Source: Arenibacter antarcticus (GTDB lineage Bacteria; Bacteroidota; Bacteroidia; Flavobacteriales; Flavobacteriaceae). From it: a stretch of 64,000 bases of DNA. The DNA lies in contig NZ_CP166679.1 in assembly GCF_041320605.1 (NCBI RefSeq), forward strand, positions 930,001 to 994,000, read 5' to 3'. The translations under genes and the position numbers were made by a program. Shown here piece after piece: positions 1-10,000 of the stretch; positions within the stretch are counted from its first letter, which is position 1; each line of letters begins with the position of its first letter. Under the pieces are notes generated by a model. That model ran no database searches. It saw only the letters and a program-made list of their open reading frames with translations, and was not told the origin of the DNA.

Positions 1-776
1 ATCCCAGAAACTACCTTAGGATACCCCTTATCATCGTATTTTGTAATTTCACCTTTACATAAAACCCAGATCCATTGTCCGTCTTTATGTCGCATACGAA
101 ACTCAAGTTCATACAATTCCCTTTTTTCAATATGATTATCTAGGCAAAGTTGAATTGCCTTTTTATCATCAGGGTGCACGAAGTCATAGAATACCTCAAT
201 GGTAATCGGAGGTAACTCGGCCAAGGTATAACCTATCATCTCTGCCCACCTTTCATTACAAATTACCTCACCTGTATTTAGATTACCTTCCCAAATTCCA
301 AGGTTTGCACCTTTAATGACATTTTTGAAGCGTTCCTTTTTCTGCTTGAGCTGTTTTCCACTTTCCACATATTTATCCAAGCAGATTGCAATGCCTAATA
401 AGCGATTAGTTTTGGTGAATTCATCATATACGATAGCCCCTTTTAAATTTAAGGCTATGGTATGGCCCGCTTTGTGTTTGCATTCTATATCTACGTTAAA
501 AGGATATGTTTTTGGATCGGAAAGATGGCTATGATAGGCATCAATAATGATTTGTAGATTTTCTTGGTTTATTAAGGAATACCAATCAAATGTTTGTTGC
601 TGTGTAGGTACTGGATCAAAACCTAGCAGTTGCCATAATTTAGTATTTAAAAACCCATGTTTTGGATTCTCAAGATTCCAATACCACAATCCATCAAGAA
701 TATCCTGGCCCATTAAATTAAAAAACAGACTTTCATTCTCTGTCAAGGCATTAAACTCCTCTTGTAAACCATTCAT
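1..776 (-). CDS. PAS-domain signalling protein, 5' part only
   Basis: The reading frame starts at ATG 776 (MNGLQEEFNAL) and runs off the left edge without a stop, so only about 258 N-terminal residues are visible. Two PAS_3-like units are seen. The first contains LDGLWYWNLENP and the second contains LGIWEGNLNTGEVICNERW followed by the typical FRMRHKDGQWIWVLCKG stretch. Such tandem PAS modules usually sit at the N-terminus of hybrid histidine kinases or diguanylate cyclases; the output domain is outside the window, so the exact class cannot be told. No signal peptide or membrane segment is visible, which points to a cytoplasmic sensor. The frame upstream of 776 meets a stop at 798-800, which fixes the start region. 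Confidence 0.8.
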   Translation of the reverse strand, partial: MNGLQEEFNALTENESLFFNLMGQDILDGLWYWNLENPKHGFLNTKLWQLLGFDPVPTQQQTFDWYSLINQENLQIIIDAYHSHLSDPKTYPFNVDIECKHKAGHTIALNLKGAIVYDEFTKTNRLLGIAICLDKYVESGKQLKQKKERFKNVIKGANLGIWEGNLNTGEVICNERWAEMIGYTLAELPPITIEVFYDFVHPDDKKAIQLCLDNHIEKRELYELEFRMRHKDGQWIWVLCKGEITKYDDKGYPKVVSG

Positions 777-1141
777 ATGCGCATCATAAAAATAAACCTA
801 TGTTCATAAATATATTGAATTTTAATCAAAATAGTTTCAATTATAATAATCCAGTATACCTTTAGTTATCCTTATCGACAACCAGTTATATTTAATCGTT
901 GAGCTCCATCAAATATTGGCAATCATAATATCGACACCATTAAAAGGGATAACTATATTTAGACAAAATATCTTTATAAATCAGAAAAATAGCTTCTCCA
1001 CACCATGAAGATGAATTTATATTACATATGGCCCTTCGCCTGAGTTATAGAGACAAACCTGTTGAAAAACAAATAAAGGCTCCAAAATGAAATTTCTGGA
1101 GCCTTTATTAAAAGTAATTTACAATGTAATACAACCGATAG
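777..1141. other. intergenic region between PAS gene and ppc
   Basis: This stretch of about 365 bases is AT-rich and has no credible reading frame. It should hold the promoter of the minus-strand PAS gene and it contains the ppc terminator hairpin at 1075-1106. Nothing else was recognised. Confidence 0.5.
1075..1106 (-). terminator. intrinsic terminator of ppc
   Basis: A perfect 10-bp stem, AAAGGCTCCA (1075-1084) with TGGAGCCTTT (1097-1106), encloses a 12-nt loop. Read on the minus strand it is followed by a T-rich tail (ATTTGTTTTT). It lies about 35 bases past the ppc stop codon. Confidence 0.8.
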
Positions 1142-3688
1142 TTATGCCGAATTTCGACTTGCGTTAATATTACCGTATAAGGACCTGATCACTATCTTTT
1201 CATACAGATCATTAAATTCTGAATCCTTGCTCATTTTCTGAAGGGCATATTGTTGTATGACCAACAATGGCAGCACAATATTTTCCCTAATTTTTACCGA
1301 TTCTCTAGAGATGGGTTCCTTTTCCATTAGAATTTTGGAGTCAGAAATAAGCAATAGCATTTCCTTGGAAAGCAAGTATTCCTCGTAGAGGATCGTCCAA
1401 AACTCCCCGTACTCCTTATCATCTTTCATATAACTGGTCAATTCAAAATAGCATTTTGCCAATGACATCATGCTATTCATCATTAGGGCCCTAAACAAGG
1501 GCACATCCTGAAACAATTGCTTTAGATCTTCTAATTTGCCCTGGTCCTTTATCGTTTTTATGGCCGTTCCAATACCAAAGTATCCTGGAACGTTTTGTTT
1601 TAACTGGCTCCACGACCCAACAAAAGAGATTGCCCTTAAATCTGAAAGCTCTAACTTTTTCTTGTGACCGCGTTTCCCTGGTCTACTTCCAATATTTGCT
1701 TTTTGATAATATTTTAAAGTACTCTTATTCTCTAAATAAGAAATAAACTTGTCATGGTTTTTGAGCGCATCGTACTTTTCAAAACTAAGATCCGATAACT
1801 GCTCCAACAATTCCCTAGACGCTGTTGATATAACATTCTCCTCCCCAAAAAGGTTATTGGAGAGTCCTGCTGTAAGTAATTGCTCACAATTGTGTATGAA
1901 CTGTTCTTTGGTGCCATAAGTACTGGTTATGGTCTGCCCCTGAATGGTAAGCTGAATCTCGTTATTGGCAATTTCTTTTGTCTGTGCCGCATAAAAACGA
2001 TGTGTTTTTCCACCACCTCTTGCTGGTGGACCTCCTCTACCATCAAAGAATATCGCTTTAATGTTTCTTTCTTCACAAATTGTAGACAATTTCTCTTTGG
2101 TTTTAAAGATCTCCCAATTTGCCTTAACATATCCACCGTCCTTGGTACCATCAGAAAAACCGAGCATTATGGTCTGTTTTAGTTTGCGCTGATCCACATG
2201 AGCACGGTACAAGGGAATATTGAATAATTCCTCCATGGTTTCACCTGAACTTTCCATTCCCTTCATGGTCTCGAAAAGTGGGATAATATCAAAGGTTATT
2301 TTCTTAGCGTCCCAACCACACCATCTAAATAGTCCAAATACAAAGAGAACAGAGAACACATCTTCCGAATTACTAATTACATAGCGGTTACAGCCTTCCT
2401 CTCCATTTTTTTCCTGTATAGACCTTAATTGAAGGATGTTCTGGATGGTTTCCTGAACAATATCCAATTCAAAATCTTGCTGTTGTAGGTCTATATCTTT
2501 ATTTAGAAGAACATCTATTAATGCCTCTTTAGTTAGTTCCTCTAAATTTTCACGAATAACTCCGTTAGCCTTTAATATCGTCTCTACTACTTGATAATGC
2601 ACGCTATGATCTTGCCTAATATCCAAAGTTGCAAAATGCGTTTTAAATATTTTCACCTTGTCGATCATATGATCTAGATCCTTAAGGTACAGATTATGGT
2701 ATTTCTCCACCAAAATGGTTCTCACCTTTTGCAAGGGGGCTAAAATTTCATCATATTCCAAATACTTATCGGCATGGAACATGGTCTTGTACAGCCGATC
2801 TCTTAAAAGGCCAAGTTCGTCCTGAAGCTCCCTAAAAGTTAGTTTTTGCTGTAAATTCTTTAGATCGTGGTAATAGCATTTCATTAGGGTGGTTCGCAGT
2901 TCGTTGGCCACATCCTTGGTGATACTAGAAGTAACAAAAGGGTTACCGTCCCTATCCCCACCGGGCCAAAAGCCCAATTTCATTATATTATGGTTGTTAA
3001 ATTCCACATCCCCAATATTCTCCTTGATATAGGCATAAAGGTTACCAATAGCTTCGTAATATACATTCCTAAGGAAATATATAATATTTTTCGCCTCATC
3101 TAAAGGGGTCGGTTTCTTGGCATTTATCAAAGAAGTAAGTCCCAATTGCTGCAGAACAAGGTCTATATCGTTAATTTTGTTATCTAAAATTAAGCTCCTA
3201 AGATTGCTAATAATATCCAAGACCGCAGGGGTATAGAACTGCGTGGGGTGTGCAGTTAATACGATACGGGCACTAAAGGTGGATAATTTTTCCGACACCT
3301 TCTCCCATTTTTTATTCTTGTCCACCAACTGAAAATAATCCCTAATAGTAAGGGAATTACTGTGCTTCTGCAGTTCAGGGAAAGCGGCATCCTCTACACT
3401 GTCGTACAATACTACCTGCCTTTCCACGTACTGTATGATGCGGAACATAAAATCTATCCTTTCCCGCTCAGAACCAAGGTTGGCATATTTCTGAAAAAAC
3501 GTATCCAAAATCTCCTCTGGATTCTTTCCAGATTTTAATCCACGATCCGCCTGATCTAGCAATAAGGGAATCAACATTCCCACATTTTCTATATTCTGAT
3601 AGGGTAAATTAAGAAATAGGCTATTGTAAATATTGAATTTATTGTTGACCGATTTTTTAAACTCCTCTAATCTTTCCGATTGATGCAT
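1142..3688 (-). CDS. ppc: phosphoenolpyruvate carboxylase
   Basis: This 848-residue protein carries the full set of PEP carboxylase signatures and should make oxaloacetate from PEP and bicarbonate, the main anaplerotic reaction in the cytoplasm. Visible motifs are VLTAHPTQ (about 143-150, catalytic His; the usual last residue is E), FWPGGDRDGNPF near 239, MLGFSDGTKDGG near 504, FDGRGGPPARGGG near 548 and GSRPGKRG near 664. The C-terminus is INASRNSA rather than the RNTG/QNTG end of enterobacterial enzymes; I believe this ending is common in Flavobacteriia. It is single-gene, with a terminator after it. A LacI-type palindrome lies 361 bp upstream, but its orientation and distance fit the divergent gene better. 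Confidence 0.97.
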   Translation of the reverse strand: MHQSERLEEFKKSVNNKFNIYNSLFLNLPYQNIENVGMLIPLLLDQADRGLKSGKNPEEILDTFFQKYANLGSERERIDFMFRIIQYVERQVVLYDSVEDAAFPELQKHSNSLTIRDYFQLVDKNKKWEKVSEKLSTFSARIVLTAHPTQFYTPAVLDIISNLRSLILDNKINDIDLVLQQLGLTSLINAKKPTPLDEAKNIIYFLRNVYYEAIGNLYAYIKENIGDVEFNNHNIMKLGFWPGGDRDGNPFVTSSITKDVANELRTTLMKCYYHDLKNLQQKLTFRELQDELGLLRDRLYKTMFHADKYLEYDEILAPLQKVRTILVEKYHNLYLKDLDHMIDKVKIFKTHFATLDIRQDHSVHYQVVETILKANGVIRENLEELTKEALIDVLLNKDIDLQQQDFELDIVQETIQNILQLRSIQEKNGEEGCNRYVISNSEDVFSVLFVFGLFRWCGWDAKKITFDIIPLFETMKGMESSGETMEELFNIPLYRAHVDQRKLKQTIMLGFSDGTKDGGYVKANWEIFKTKEKLSTICEERNIKAIFFDGRGGPPARGGGKTHRFYAAQTKEIANNEIQLTIQGQTITSTYGTKEQFIHNCEQLLTAGLSNNLFGEENVISTASRELLEQLSDLSFEKYDALKNHDKFISYLENKSTLKYYQKANIGSRPGKRGHKKKLELSDLRAISFVGSWSQLKQNVPGYFGIGTAIKTIKDQGKLEDLKQLFQDVPLFRALMMNSMMSLAKCYFELTSYMKDDKEYGEFWTILYEEYLLSKEMLLLISDSKILMEKEPISRESVKIRENIVLPLLVIQQYALQKMSKDSEFNDLYEKIVIRSLYGNINASRNSA

Positions 3689-3942
3689 ATGTATCCTTAA
3701 GTATTATTGTATTTCTATGGTCCAAATTTGTGCAATGATGACCAAATCAATTTTAAAAAAATAAATATCGGCATATTTTTATTCAATATGTGCCAATTGT
3801 TATCTAAACAACAAATTTAATAAGGGATGCTTTAAAATTAACCCGATTCCCAATATAAATTTTAAAAACACCATCGCTCAACTTAGATTGACCCTTATAA
3901 CACAAAAGCGATTTTTTCATTTTTCTAAAGTGTTCTCGTAAT

Positions 3943-3970
3943 AGCGCCTTCTCCGCTTGGAAAAGGCGCT
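3943..3970. other. GC-rich hairpin in the divergent region
   Basis: AGCGCCTT (3943-3950) pairs with AAGGCGCT (3963-3970) across a 12-nt loop. Only weakly T-rich sequence follows, so it is not a clear intrinsic terminator. It may be a transcript-leader structure or a protein-binding inverted repeat. Confidence 0.45.
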
Positions 3971-4048
3971 TTGAAATTTAGGAATATAGTAAGGTTGGCA
4001 AAAATTCTGCACCTACAACAATTTCTCAATTCCAATCTAAACCTTAAA

Positions 4049-4064
4049 ATGCAAACCTTTGCAT
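4049..4064 (+). promoter_or_regulatory. LacI-type operator (site A)
   Basis: The palindrome ATGCAAA-CC-TTTGCAT matches two further sites at 32560-32575 and 38651-38666, differing only by strand. It ends 180 bp before the start of the AraC-type gene at 4245 and 361 bp before ppc. Relative to the 4245 gene it reads in the same direction as the other two sites read relative to their downstream genes. The likely binder is the LacI-family protein encoded at 32610-33635; this is inference from proximity of that gene to site B. Confidence 0.65.
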
Positions 4065-4244
4065 AAGAATTATCGCCTTAACCACATTATTATCACTATC
4101 TTACTATTTTTAAAAGAGGAATTTCTTTTCCTTCCTAAAGTGTTAAAGGATATTTTATTTTAGTATTCCGACAACTACTTGTTATCCCCACCTCGTATTT
4201 ACTATCAGACAAATAATCCTAGGAGCACCTAAATAAATCCAGGC

Positions 4245-5324
4245 ATGCATACCTTATCAAAAATAACCTTGCTACTTACCATTTTTCTTTGCAGTGCCTT
4301 TATACGGGCACCGCAATCTCAAATGGATTCTATTAATGCCTCGGAAATGATCTATAAAAACAAATATCTATTCCAGATACCGCCTGCATTCACCTTAAAG
4401 TCCGAGTTGCGTTTAAAAATGAAGGATACTACAAATGCACTACTTAATTATGGAAGGAGCATCGAAGCTGCTAAAGAAATTAAAGCTTTCGATCTTAATA
4501 AACACAATAGCCCCCTCCTGAGCGACCTATATTCTAGCAAACACCAACAGCCCAAAGCTGATGAATATAGTGCCTTAAACAAGACCATGAGCGACTCCCG
4601 TTTCACTAAAGAGACGGAACAAAAAATTCTGCTTTTAGAAACCAAAAAAAACATTAAGGAAATTATCCAGGAAAAAAAAATCCTAGAATTGAAAAACGAG
4701 GCTCAAAACGACAAATTGAATTCCATTATCATAGTGCTCGTCCTTTTGTTTATCATAAGCAACCTCGCCGTTTATTCTTATCTTAAGGTACGGCACAAAA
4801 ACAATTTATTGATTATGCGCACCATTGAACTTGCCAAAGTTCAATTAATAATGCAAAAACATATTTCTAGTTATCCAAAAACCGAAAACAATAGGAATAC
4901 CAATGGCACCGACCCCAATTTACATAAAACTCAAACCCTAATAGACGAGGATGTTAAGGATATAATTATGACTAAACTGGAGAAATTGGAAAAAGAAACA
5001 TTTTTCATAGATCCCAATTGCAGTTTACACTTGTTATCGGAACAATTAAAAACCAATCCCAAATACCTCTCACAGGTGATCAATCAGGAAAAAAAATTGA
5101 ATTTCAACAACTATATCAATGAGTTGCGAATAAACCACCTTTTGCCCAAATTACTCAAGGACGAAGAATACAGGAACAGTAAATTAAGTTATATCGCCGT
5201 ATCCTTAGGTTATAATAATCTGAATACTTTTAATGCGGCATTTAAAAAGAGAATGGGTATTCTTCCTTCCAAATTCATAAACGAACTGAACAATTCCCTT
5301 CAATTAAAGGAGAATCATAGGTGA
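4245..5324 (+). CDS. membrane-anchored AraC-family regulator with shortened sensor part
   Basis: The 359-residue protein begins with a hydrophobic signal or anchor segment (about 5-20). A short helical stretch follows that resembles a remnant of TPR repeats (60-115), then a charged coiled coil (about 120-157), one transmembrane helix (about 157-179, SIIIVLVLLFIISNLAVYSY), and a C-terminal AraC/HTH_18 DNA-binding domain (about 245-350, with LSQVINQ and GYNNLNTFNAAFKKRMG). Bacteroidota regulators of this architecture normally carry several TPR repeats in the periplasm and are about 500-600 residues long, so the sensor part here is unusually small. It may be degraded or specialised. The nearest regulated candidates are SusC/SusD pair 1 downstream (convergent) and ppc (divergent); the target is not known. 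A LacI-type operator lies 180 bp upstream. Confidence 0.8.
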   Translation: MHTLSKITLLLTIFLCSAFIRAPQSQMDSINASEMIYKNKYLFQIPPAFTLKSELRLKMKDTTNALLNYGRSIEAAKEIKAFDLNKHNSPLLSDLYSSKHQQPKADEYSALNKTMSDSRFTKETEQKILLLETKKNIKEIIQEKKILELKNEAQNDKLNSIIIVLVLLFIISNLAVYSYLKVRHKNNLLIMRTIELAKVQLIMQKHISSYPKTENNRNTNGTDPNLHKTQTLIDEDVKDIIMTKLEKLEKETFFIDPNCSLHLLSEQLKTNPKYLSQVINQEKKLNFNNYINELRINHLLPKLLKDEEYRNSKLSYIAVSLGYNNLNTFNAAFKKRMGILPSKFINELNNSLQLKENHR

Positions 5325-5340
5325 ATTTTCTTTTAGAAAT

Positions 5341-5375
5341 AGAATGCAGTATCCCGTTTACAAACACTGCATTCT
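5341..5375. other. hairpin between convergent genes
   Basis: AGAATGCAGT (5341-5350) and ACTGCATTCT (5366-5375) form a 10-bp perfect stem 16 bases after the stop of the AraC-type gene. There is no clear T-tract, so it is either a weak terminator for that gene or a 3' stabilising structure. Confidence 0.4.
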
Positions 5376-5422
5376 AAACAACTGTAAAAATAATCAACCA
5401 AACTAAATTGTTCAATACCTCT

Positions 5423-5454
5423 AAAAAGCTTCTTTATTTAAGAAATGGCTTTTT
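5423..5454 (-). terminator. intrinsic terminator of SusC/SusD pair 1
   Basis: AAAAAGC (5423-5429) pairs with GCTTTTT (5448-5454), with an additional inner TTCTT/AAGAA pairing. On the minus strand the stem ends in TTTTT. It overlaps the last base of the SusD stop codon. Confidence 0.65.
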
Positions 5455-6995
5455 TAATTATACCCTGGATTTTGTGGTGTTAAATTTGGATTGTTAATCA
5501 TTTCCTGTTCTGGTAGTGGAAATAATAAATGCTTCTCTTGCAGCGCCTGATCGGAGCTTAGGTTTATATGCCCAACAAAATCATCGAACCCGCCTGTGGT
5601 ACTGTTCAGTACTTTTCTGATACGAATCATATCGAACCATGTTATCTGTTCATAGCTGAGTTCATGCCATCTTTCTTTCCAAATAGCTTCCCGCAATGAT
5701 GCTTGGGTAAATGCCCCCAAGGCAGGGGTAGTCAACTGTGCGCGATCTCTTATCCGAGTCAGTGCATCTACAGCGGCCTGATTGGGTCCTGTGGCTTCGT
5801 TGGAGGCCTCAGCGTATAGCAATAATACTTCGGCAAAGCGAATGATGGGCATATTTAGGTTGTCTTTAGCCGTTCCAGGTACACCTAAAGTACCGTTTGC
5901 CGTCACATTAAAATGTTTAAAGATAAAAGGGGCTCCTAAGTCGAACAACACACCATCCCCATTGGTATAGTAACTGGTATAAAACCATCCTTCACGGTCT
6001 ACTGCCCTAAGGTCGCCGGCCTCGTAGGAGTTATAAAATTCAATTTCGGGCACTGTACTTCCTGTTCCAGATGGTCCGCGATAAGTTACCGGTTGGAAAT
6101 TAGGAAACATGTTTCCCATAGGGTTTCCAGACACTTCATCATTATATTGAAGACTAAAGACATGCTCTACCTTATTCCCCAAGCTTTCATCATGAATTTT
6201 ACCATAGGTATTAAAAAGATCTATAGGGCCCGCATTGTCTATCACCTCTTTAGCTTTACTAGCTGCATCCGCATAGCGTGCGGTTTCATTAAGTGGATTT
6301 CCGGCCATGGTAAGATATACTTTGGCCAATAAGGACTTAACAGCAGCTTGGGACACCCTACCACTCTCATCAGTCCATGGTAACCCAGCACCTTCGGCCT
6401 CCACCAAATCGGCTACAATTTGATCATAAACTGCTTTCTGGGGGCTACGAGTAGGATTAAAATCTTCGGAATTAGCACTTTGAGGCAGGGTAATCAAAGG
6501 AACATCACCCCAAAGTCTAACGACGTAAAAATAAGCCCAAGCCCTAAAAAACCGTGCTTCTCCCAATACTTTGTTCTTTTGTGCCGCTTCCATTTCAATA
6601 CCAGGTACGTTTTCAAGTACCAGATTGGCATTGGCTATCACCTTGTATGCCCCACGCCACCAATTTCTGATATGTAGCGTATTTGCATCATAGGATAAGG
6701 AATACAAGTTGTTTAAATCTGAATTCTGTGCCGTTTGAGTGGTAGAAGTTCCAGTAACTGCTTCTAACAATTGCCAGTTGGACGAGAAAATACCTGCGCC
6801 ATCTCCTACGAACCTAGCATCTGCATATACCGCAGCTATAGCCGATTCAGCATGTTTGGCTGTAGTATAAAAGCTGTCGGGCGTAAGGTTGGACGGGTCG
6901 GATTCATCCAGAAAATCGGAACAACCCGCTGTTGTTAACAACATTAGCGAACAGAGGCAAAACTTTCCAATGTGTTTTGTTATATCAAATTTCAT
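5454..6995 (-). CDS. SusD/RagB-type surface lipoprotein (pair 1)
   Basis: This 513-residue protein has a lipoprotein signal (LTTAGC, Cys 25) followed by acidic residues (CSDFLDES), the pattern linked in Bacteroidota to surface exposure. The body matches SusD/RagB: the N-terminal NLTPDSFYTT region, TPR-like helices with ARFFRAWAYFYVVRLWGDVP around 150-170, and the C-terminal FAEVLLLYAEASNEA and WKERWHELSYEQITWFDMIR motifs. SusD proteins cap the SusC barrel and capture the ligand on the cell surface. It lies 25 bases downstream of its SusC. No glycoside hydrolase is adjacent, so the substrate cannot be told from enzymes. The ethanolamine-type operon lies upstream in the same direction, but a strong palindromic terminator separates them. 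Confidence 0.95.
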   Translation of the reverse strand: MKFDITKHIGKFCLCSLMLLTTAGCSDFLDESDPSNLTPDSFYTTAKHAESAIAAVYADARFVGDGAGIFSSNWQLLEAVTGTSTTQTAQNSDLNNLYSLSYDANTLHIRNWWRGAYKVIANANLVLENVPGIEMEAAQKNKVLGEARFFRAWAYFYVVRLWGDVPLITLPQSANSEDFNPTRSPQKAVYDQIVADLVEAEGAGLPWTDESGRVSQAAVKSLLAKVYLTMAGNPLNETARYADAASKAKEVIDNAGPIDLFNTYGKIHDESLGNKVEHVFSLQYNDEVSGNPMGNMFPNFQPVTYRGPSGTGSTVPEIEFYNSYEAGDLRAVDREGWFYTSYYTNGDGVLFDLGAPFIFKHFNVTANGTLGVPGTAKDNLNMPIIRFAEVLLLYAEASNEATGPNQAAVDALTRIRDRAQLTTPALGAFTQASLREAIWKERWHELSYEQITWFDMIRIRKVLNSTTGGFDDFVGHINLSSDQALQEKHLLFPLPEQEMINNPNLTPQNPGYN

Positions 6996-7020
6996 AGTAT
7001 CTTATTTTAAATTTTATTAA

Positions 7021-10000
7021 TTACAGACCGACTTGCAAACCAATTACGAATGTTGTCGATTTAGGATATTCATGCCACTTCATCCCTTGTGAGAATACAT
7101 TATTGCCCTCACCACCACGAATGGGGGTCACCTCTGGATCACCGAGAAGCTCGTCGTTCACCAACAAAAAGAAATTCTGTGCCGAAGCGTACAGTCTCAA
7201 TCTATTTAAATGAATACGATCTACTAACGCTTGACTGAAAGTATATCCTAGCATAATGTTCTTACCACGGACAAATGAGCCATCCTTTACCCAATGAGAA
7301 TCCACATTGGTTACATAACCTGCACGGGTATCCCTAACCTGGGCGATCATTGTATTCTGATTGTCCGGAGTCCAAGCATTTAATACCGTAGTATAACTAT
7401 TGGCTAGCGCTTGTCTGTCCTCACTTGAGTGAAGGTTCATATCCATTACATCGTTACCCCAAGAATATTGAAGTTCCAAGGTGAGATCTATATTTTTATA
7501 GGAAACGTAATTTGTAAACGACCCCCAAGCTGTTGGGTAGCCATTACCTATAATGGACCTATCCTCATCATTAATGATATAATCCCCATTGAAATCCTTG
7601 TATTTTATATCACCTGGTAAGATGGTGAGTCCGTTTCTATAACTCCTAAATTTTGCAGCTTCTGCAGCTTCGTCGGTACCCCAAGTTCCCAAACGGGTAA
7701 GGCCCCAGAAAGCACCTACTGGTTCACCTACCCTAATAATACTGGTTTCGTTAGTTATTCCAGGACCACCTACACCAAAGATATCGGAGGGTGTGGCCAA
7801 GGAAAGCACCTTGTTCCTATTCATGGATATGTTGAATGAGGAAGTCCAGGTTAGATCAGGGGTTACTATGTTTTTGGTAGACAACCCAAGTTCAAGACCC
7901 TTGTTCTCCATGGAACCAACATTCCGTCTTATGGTGGCATACCCACTTGATTGTGGTACAGGGGCATCCAAGAGCATATCGGTAGTTTTCCTGTAGTAAT
8001 AATCAGCTTCCAAGCTAATTCTATTATCGAAGAGGCCTAATTCTAAACCAACATCGTACTGCGCGGTCTTTTCCCATTTCAAATCCGGATTTGCCAAACG
8101 GTTTAACCCAGTTCCACCCACTCGGTTATCGCCCCAAATGGCAGCATAATTGGAACTCAATAGTGATAAGGAAGAATAGGGTGGAATTTCGGAGTTACCT
8201 GTAACCCCATAACTTGTTCTAAGTTTTAGGTTGGAAATCAGATCGTTATCCACAAGAAAATCCTCATCCGAAATCCTCCATGCAACAGCTGCGGATGGGA
8301 AAAAGGAAAATTTATTGTTGTCTCCAAATTTCGAAGAACCATCGGCCCTACCCGTCACGGTGAACAGGTACTTGCCCATAAGGTTATAGTTCACCCTTCC
8401 AAAATAAGAATTTAAGGCTTCCCTGTCTGCAAAAGATTGTACCGCTATATTATCTGATCCTGCCCCTAAGTTGTTGAATTTAAAAAAATCAGTAGGGAAA
8501 TTTCTAGAATCTGCGTTGACAAAGAATTGATTGGACTGTTGCCAAGATAAACCTAGCAAGGCGGTCAATGAATTGTTATCATTGATTTTCTTTGTATAGG
8601 TCAAGTAGTTTTCAATGGACCAGAAGGTTTGCTTTTCGTTACTTGATTGTGCTCTGGCTACCGCATTATTATCTAGAACACTATTTCGGAATTCATTGTT
8701 TTCCTGGGTAAGTATATTGGTCCCAATAACCGTTCTCATTTCCAATTCTTTCGTAAAGTTAAGATTGGTATAAAAACTTCCAGCCGTTGTTTGAGTATTT
8801 AAAATGTATTCATTATTAACAAGCCAGTTCACCGAATTACGGGTACCCTCCGCAAAGGGATAGTCCCTGTTATTGGCATACAACCCTTCCAATGGTCCTC
8901 CTGTATGCTTAACAGGGTAAAACGGATAATCCTCAACCATTCTACGTGGTACTTGGTCATTGGTATCTGCCAAATTCTCTGTCTGGTTATTATAGCTTAG
9001 AGAACCTCCGATTTTTAACCAAGTCTTAATCTGATCATCAATAGAAAACCTTCCTGAATAACGCTTCAGGTAGGTATTTTTGAAAAGACCTTGGTCATCT
9101 CTAATTCCAAGTGAGATGGCATAGGTTGTTCTTTCATTACCCCCTGAGAAACCCAATTGATGGTTTTGCGATAATTTATGTTGCACTACTTCCTTAGACC
9201 AATCGGTATCATAGATTGCCTTACCATTACTATCGAACAGATAAGCCACATTGGGATTAGCTCTTTTTAGTCGAGGCTCGTATTGGGCATATTCCCCAGC
9301 GGCCCATCCGTCAGGGTCAAATTTTTGTGTATTCTCCCAAGAAAGTTGTTCTATCATGGCATACTGTTCGGAATTTAAAGCCTTCGCCCTATTAGGACCA
9401 TATTGATTTACGCTATAATCCACATCGTAAGTAACCCTACCCTGTCCTGCGCGACCTCTTTTAGTGGTCACAAGTATAACACCGTTAGCACCACGTGCAC
9501 CATATATAGCCGTTGAGGAAGCATCCTTCAACACTTCTATAGATACTACATCATTAGGATTTAAATAATCTATAGCTGAACTAAACTGAGCCTGATTACC
9601 TTGTGGTAGCTGCACTCCATCTATGACATATAGCGGGTTGTTTGAAGAGTTTATAGAACTAAACCCTCTAACCCTAATATTCGACTTACCACCCGGACGA
9701 CCCGAATTGGTGTTTACCTGTACCCCTGCAATCTTCCCGGACAATGCTTCATTAAGGGAGGTAGCCGGACGCTCCTGCAACTGTTCTGCTCCTACCTGAC
9801 CAACGGCTCCCGTAAGATCGGATTTCCGCTGACTACCGTACCCGATCAGTACTACCTCATCCAATTCACTAGCATCCACTTCCATTACCGCATTTATGGT
9901 AGATTGTCCATTAACAGGTAGTTCTAACGTTTTATACCCTATATAACTAAAAACTAATACCGCATTGCTATTAACATTGTCCAAGCTATAATTACCATCA

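Larger units (their letters stand above)
3689..4244. other. divergent intergenic region ppc / AraC-type regulator
   Basis: This 556-base stretch holds the start regions of two divergent genes, the LacI-type palindrome at 4049-4064 and a GC-rich hairpin at 3943-3970. A possible minus-strand -7 element TAAATTTG for ppc reads on the complement of 3812-3819, without a convincing -33 element. No small gene was found. Confidence 0.5.
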
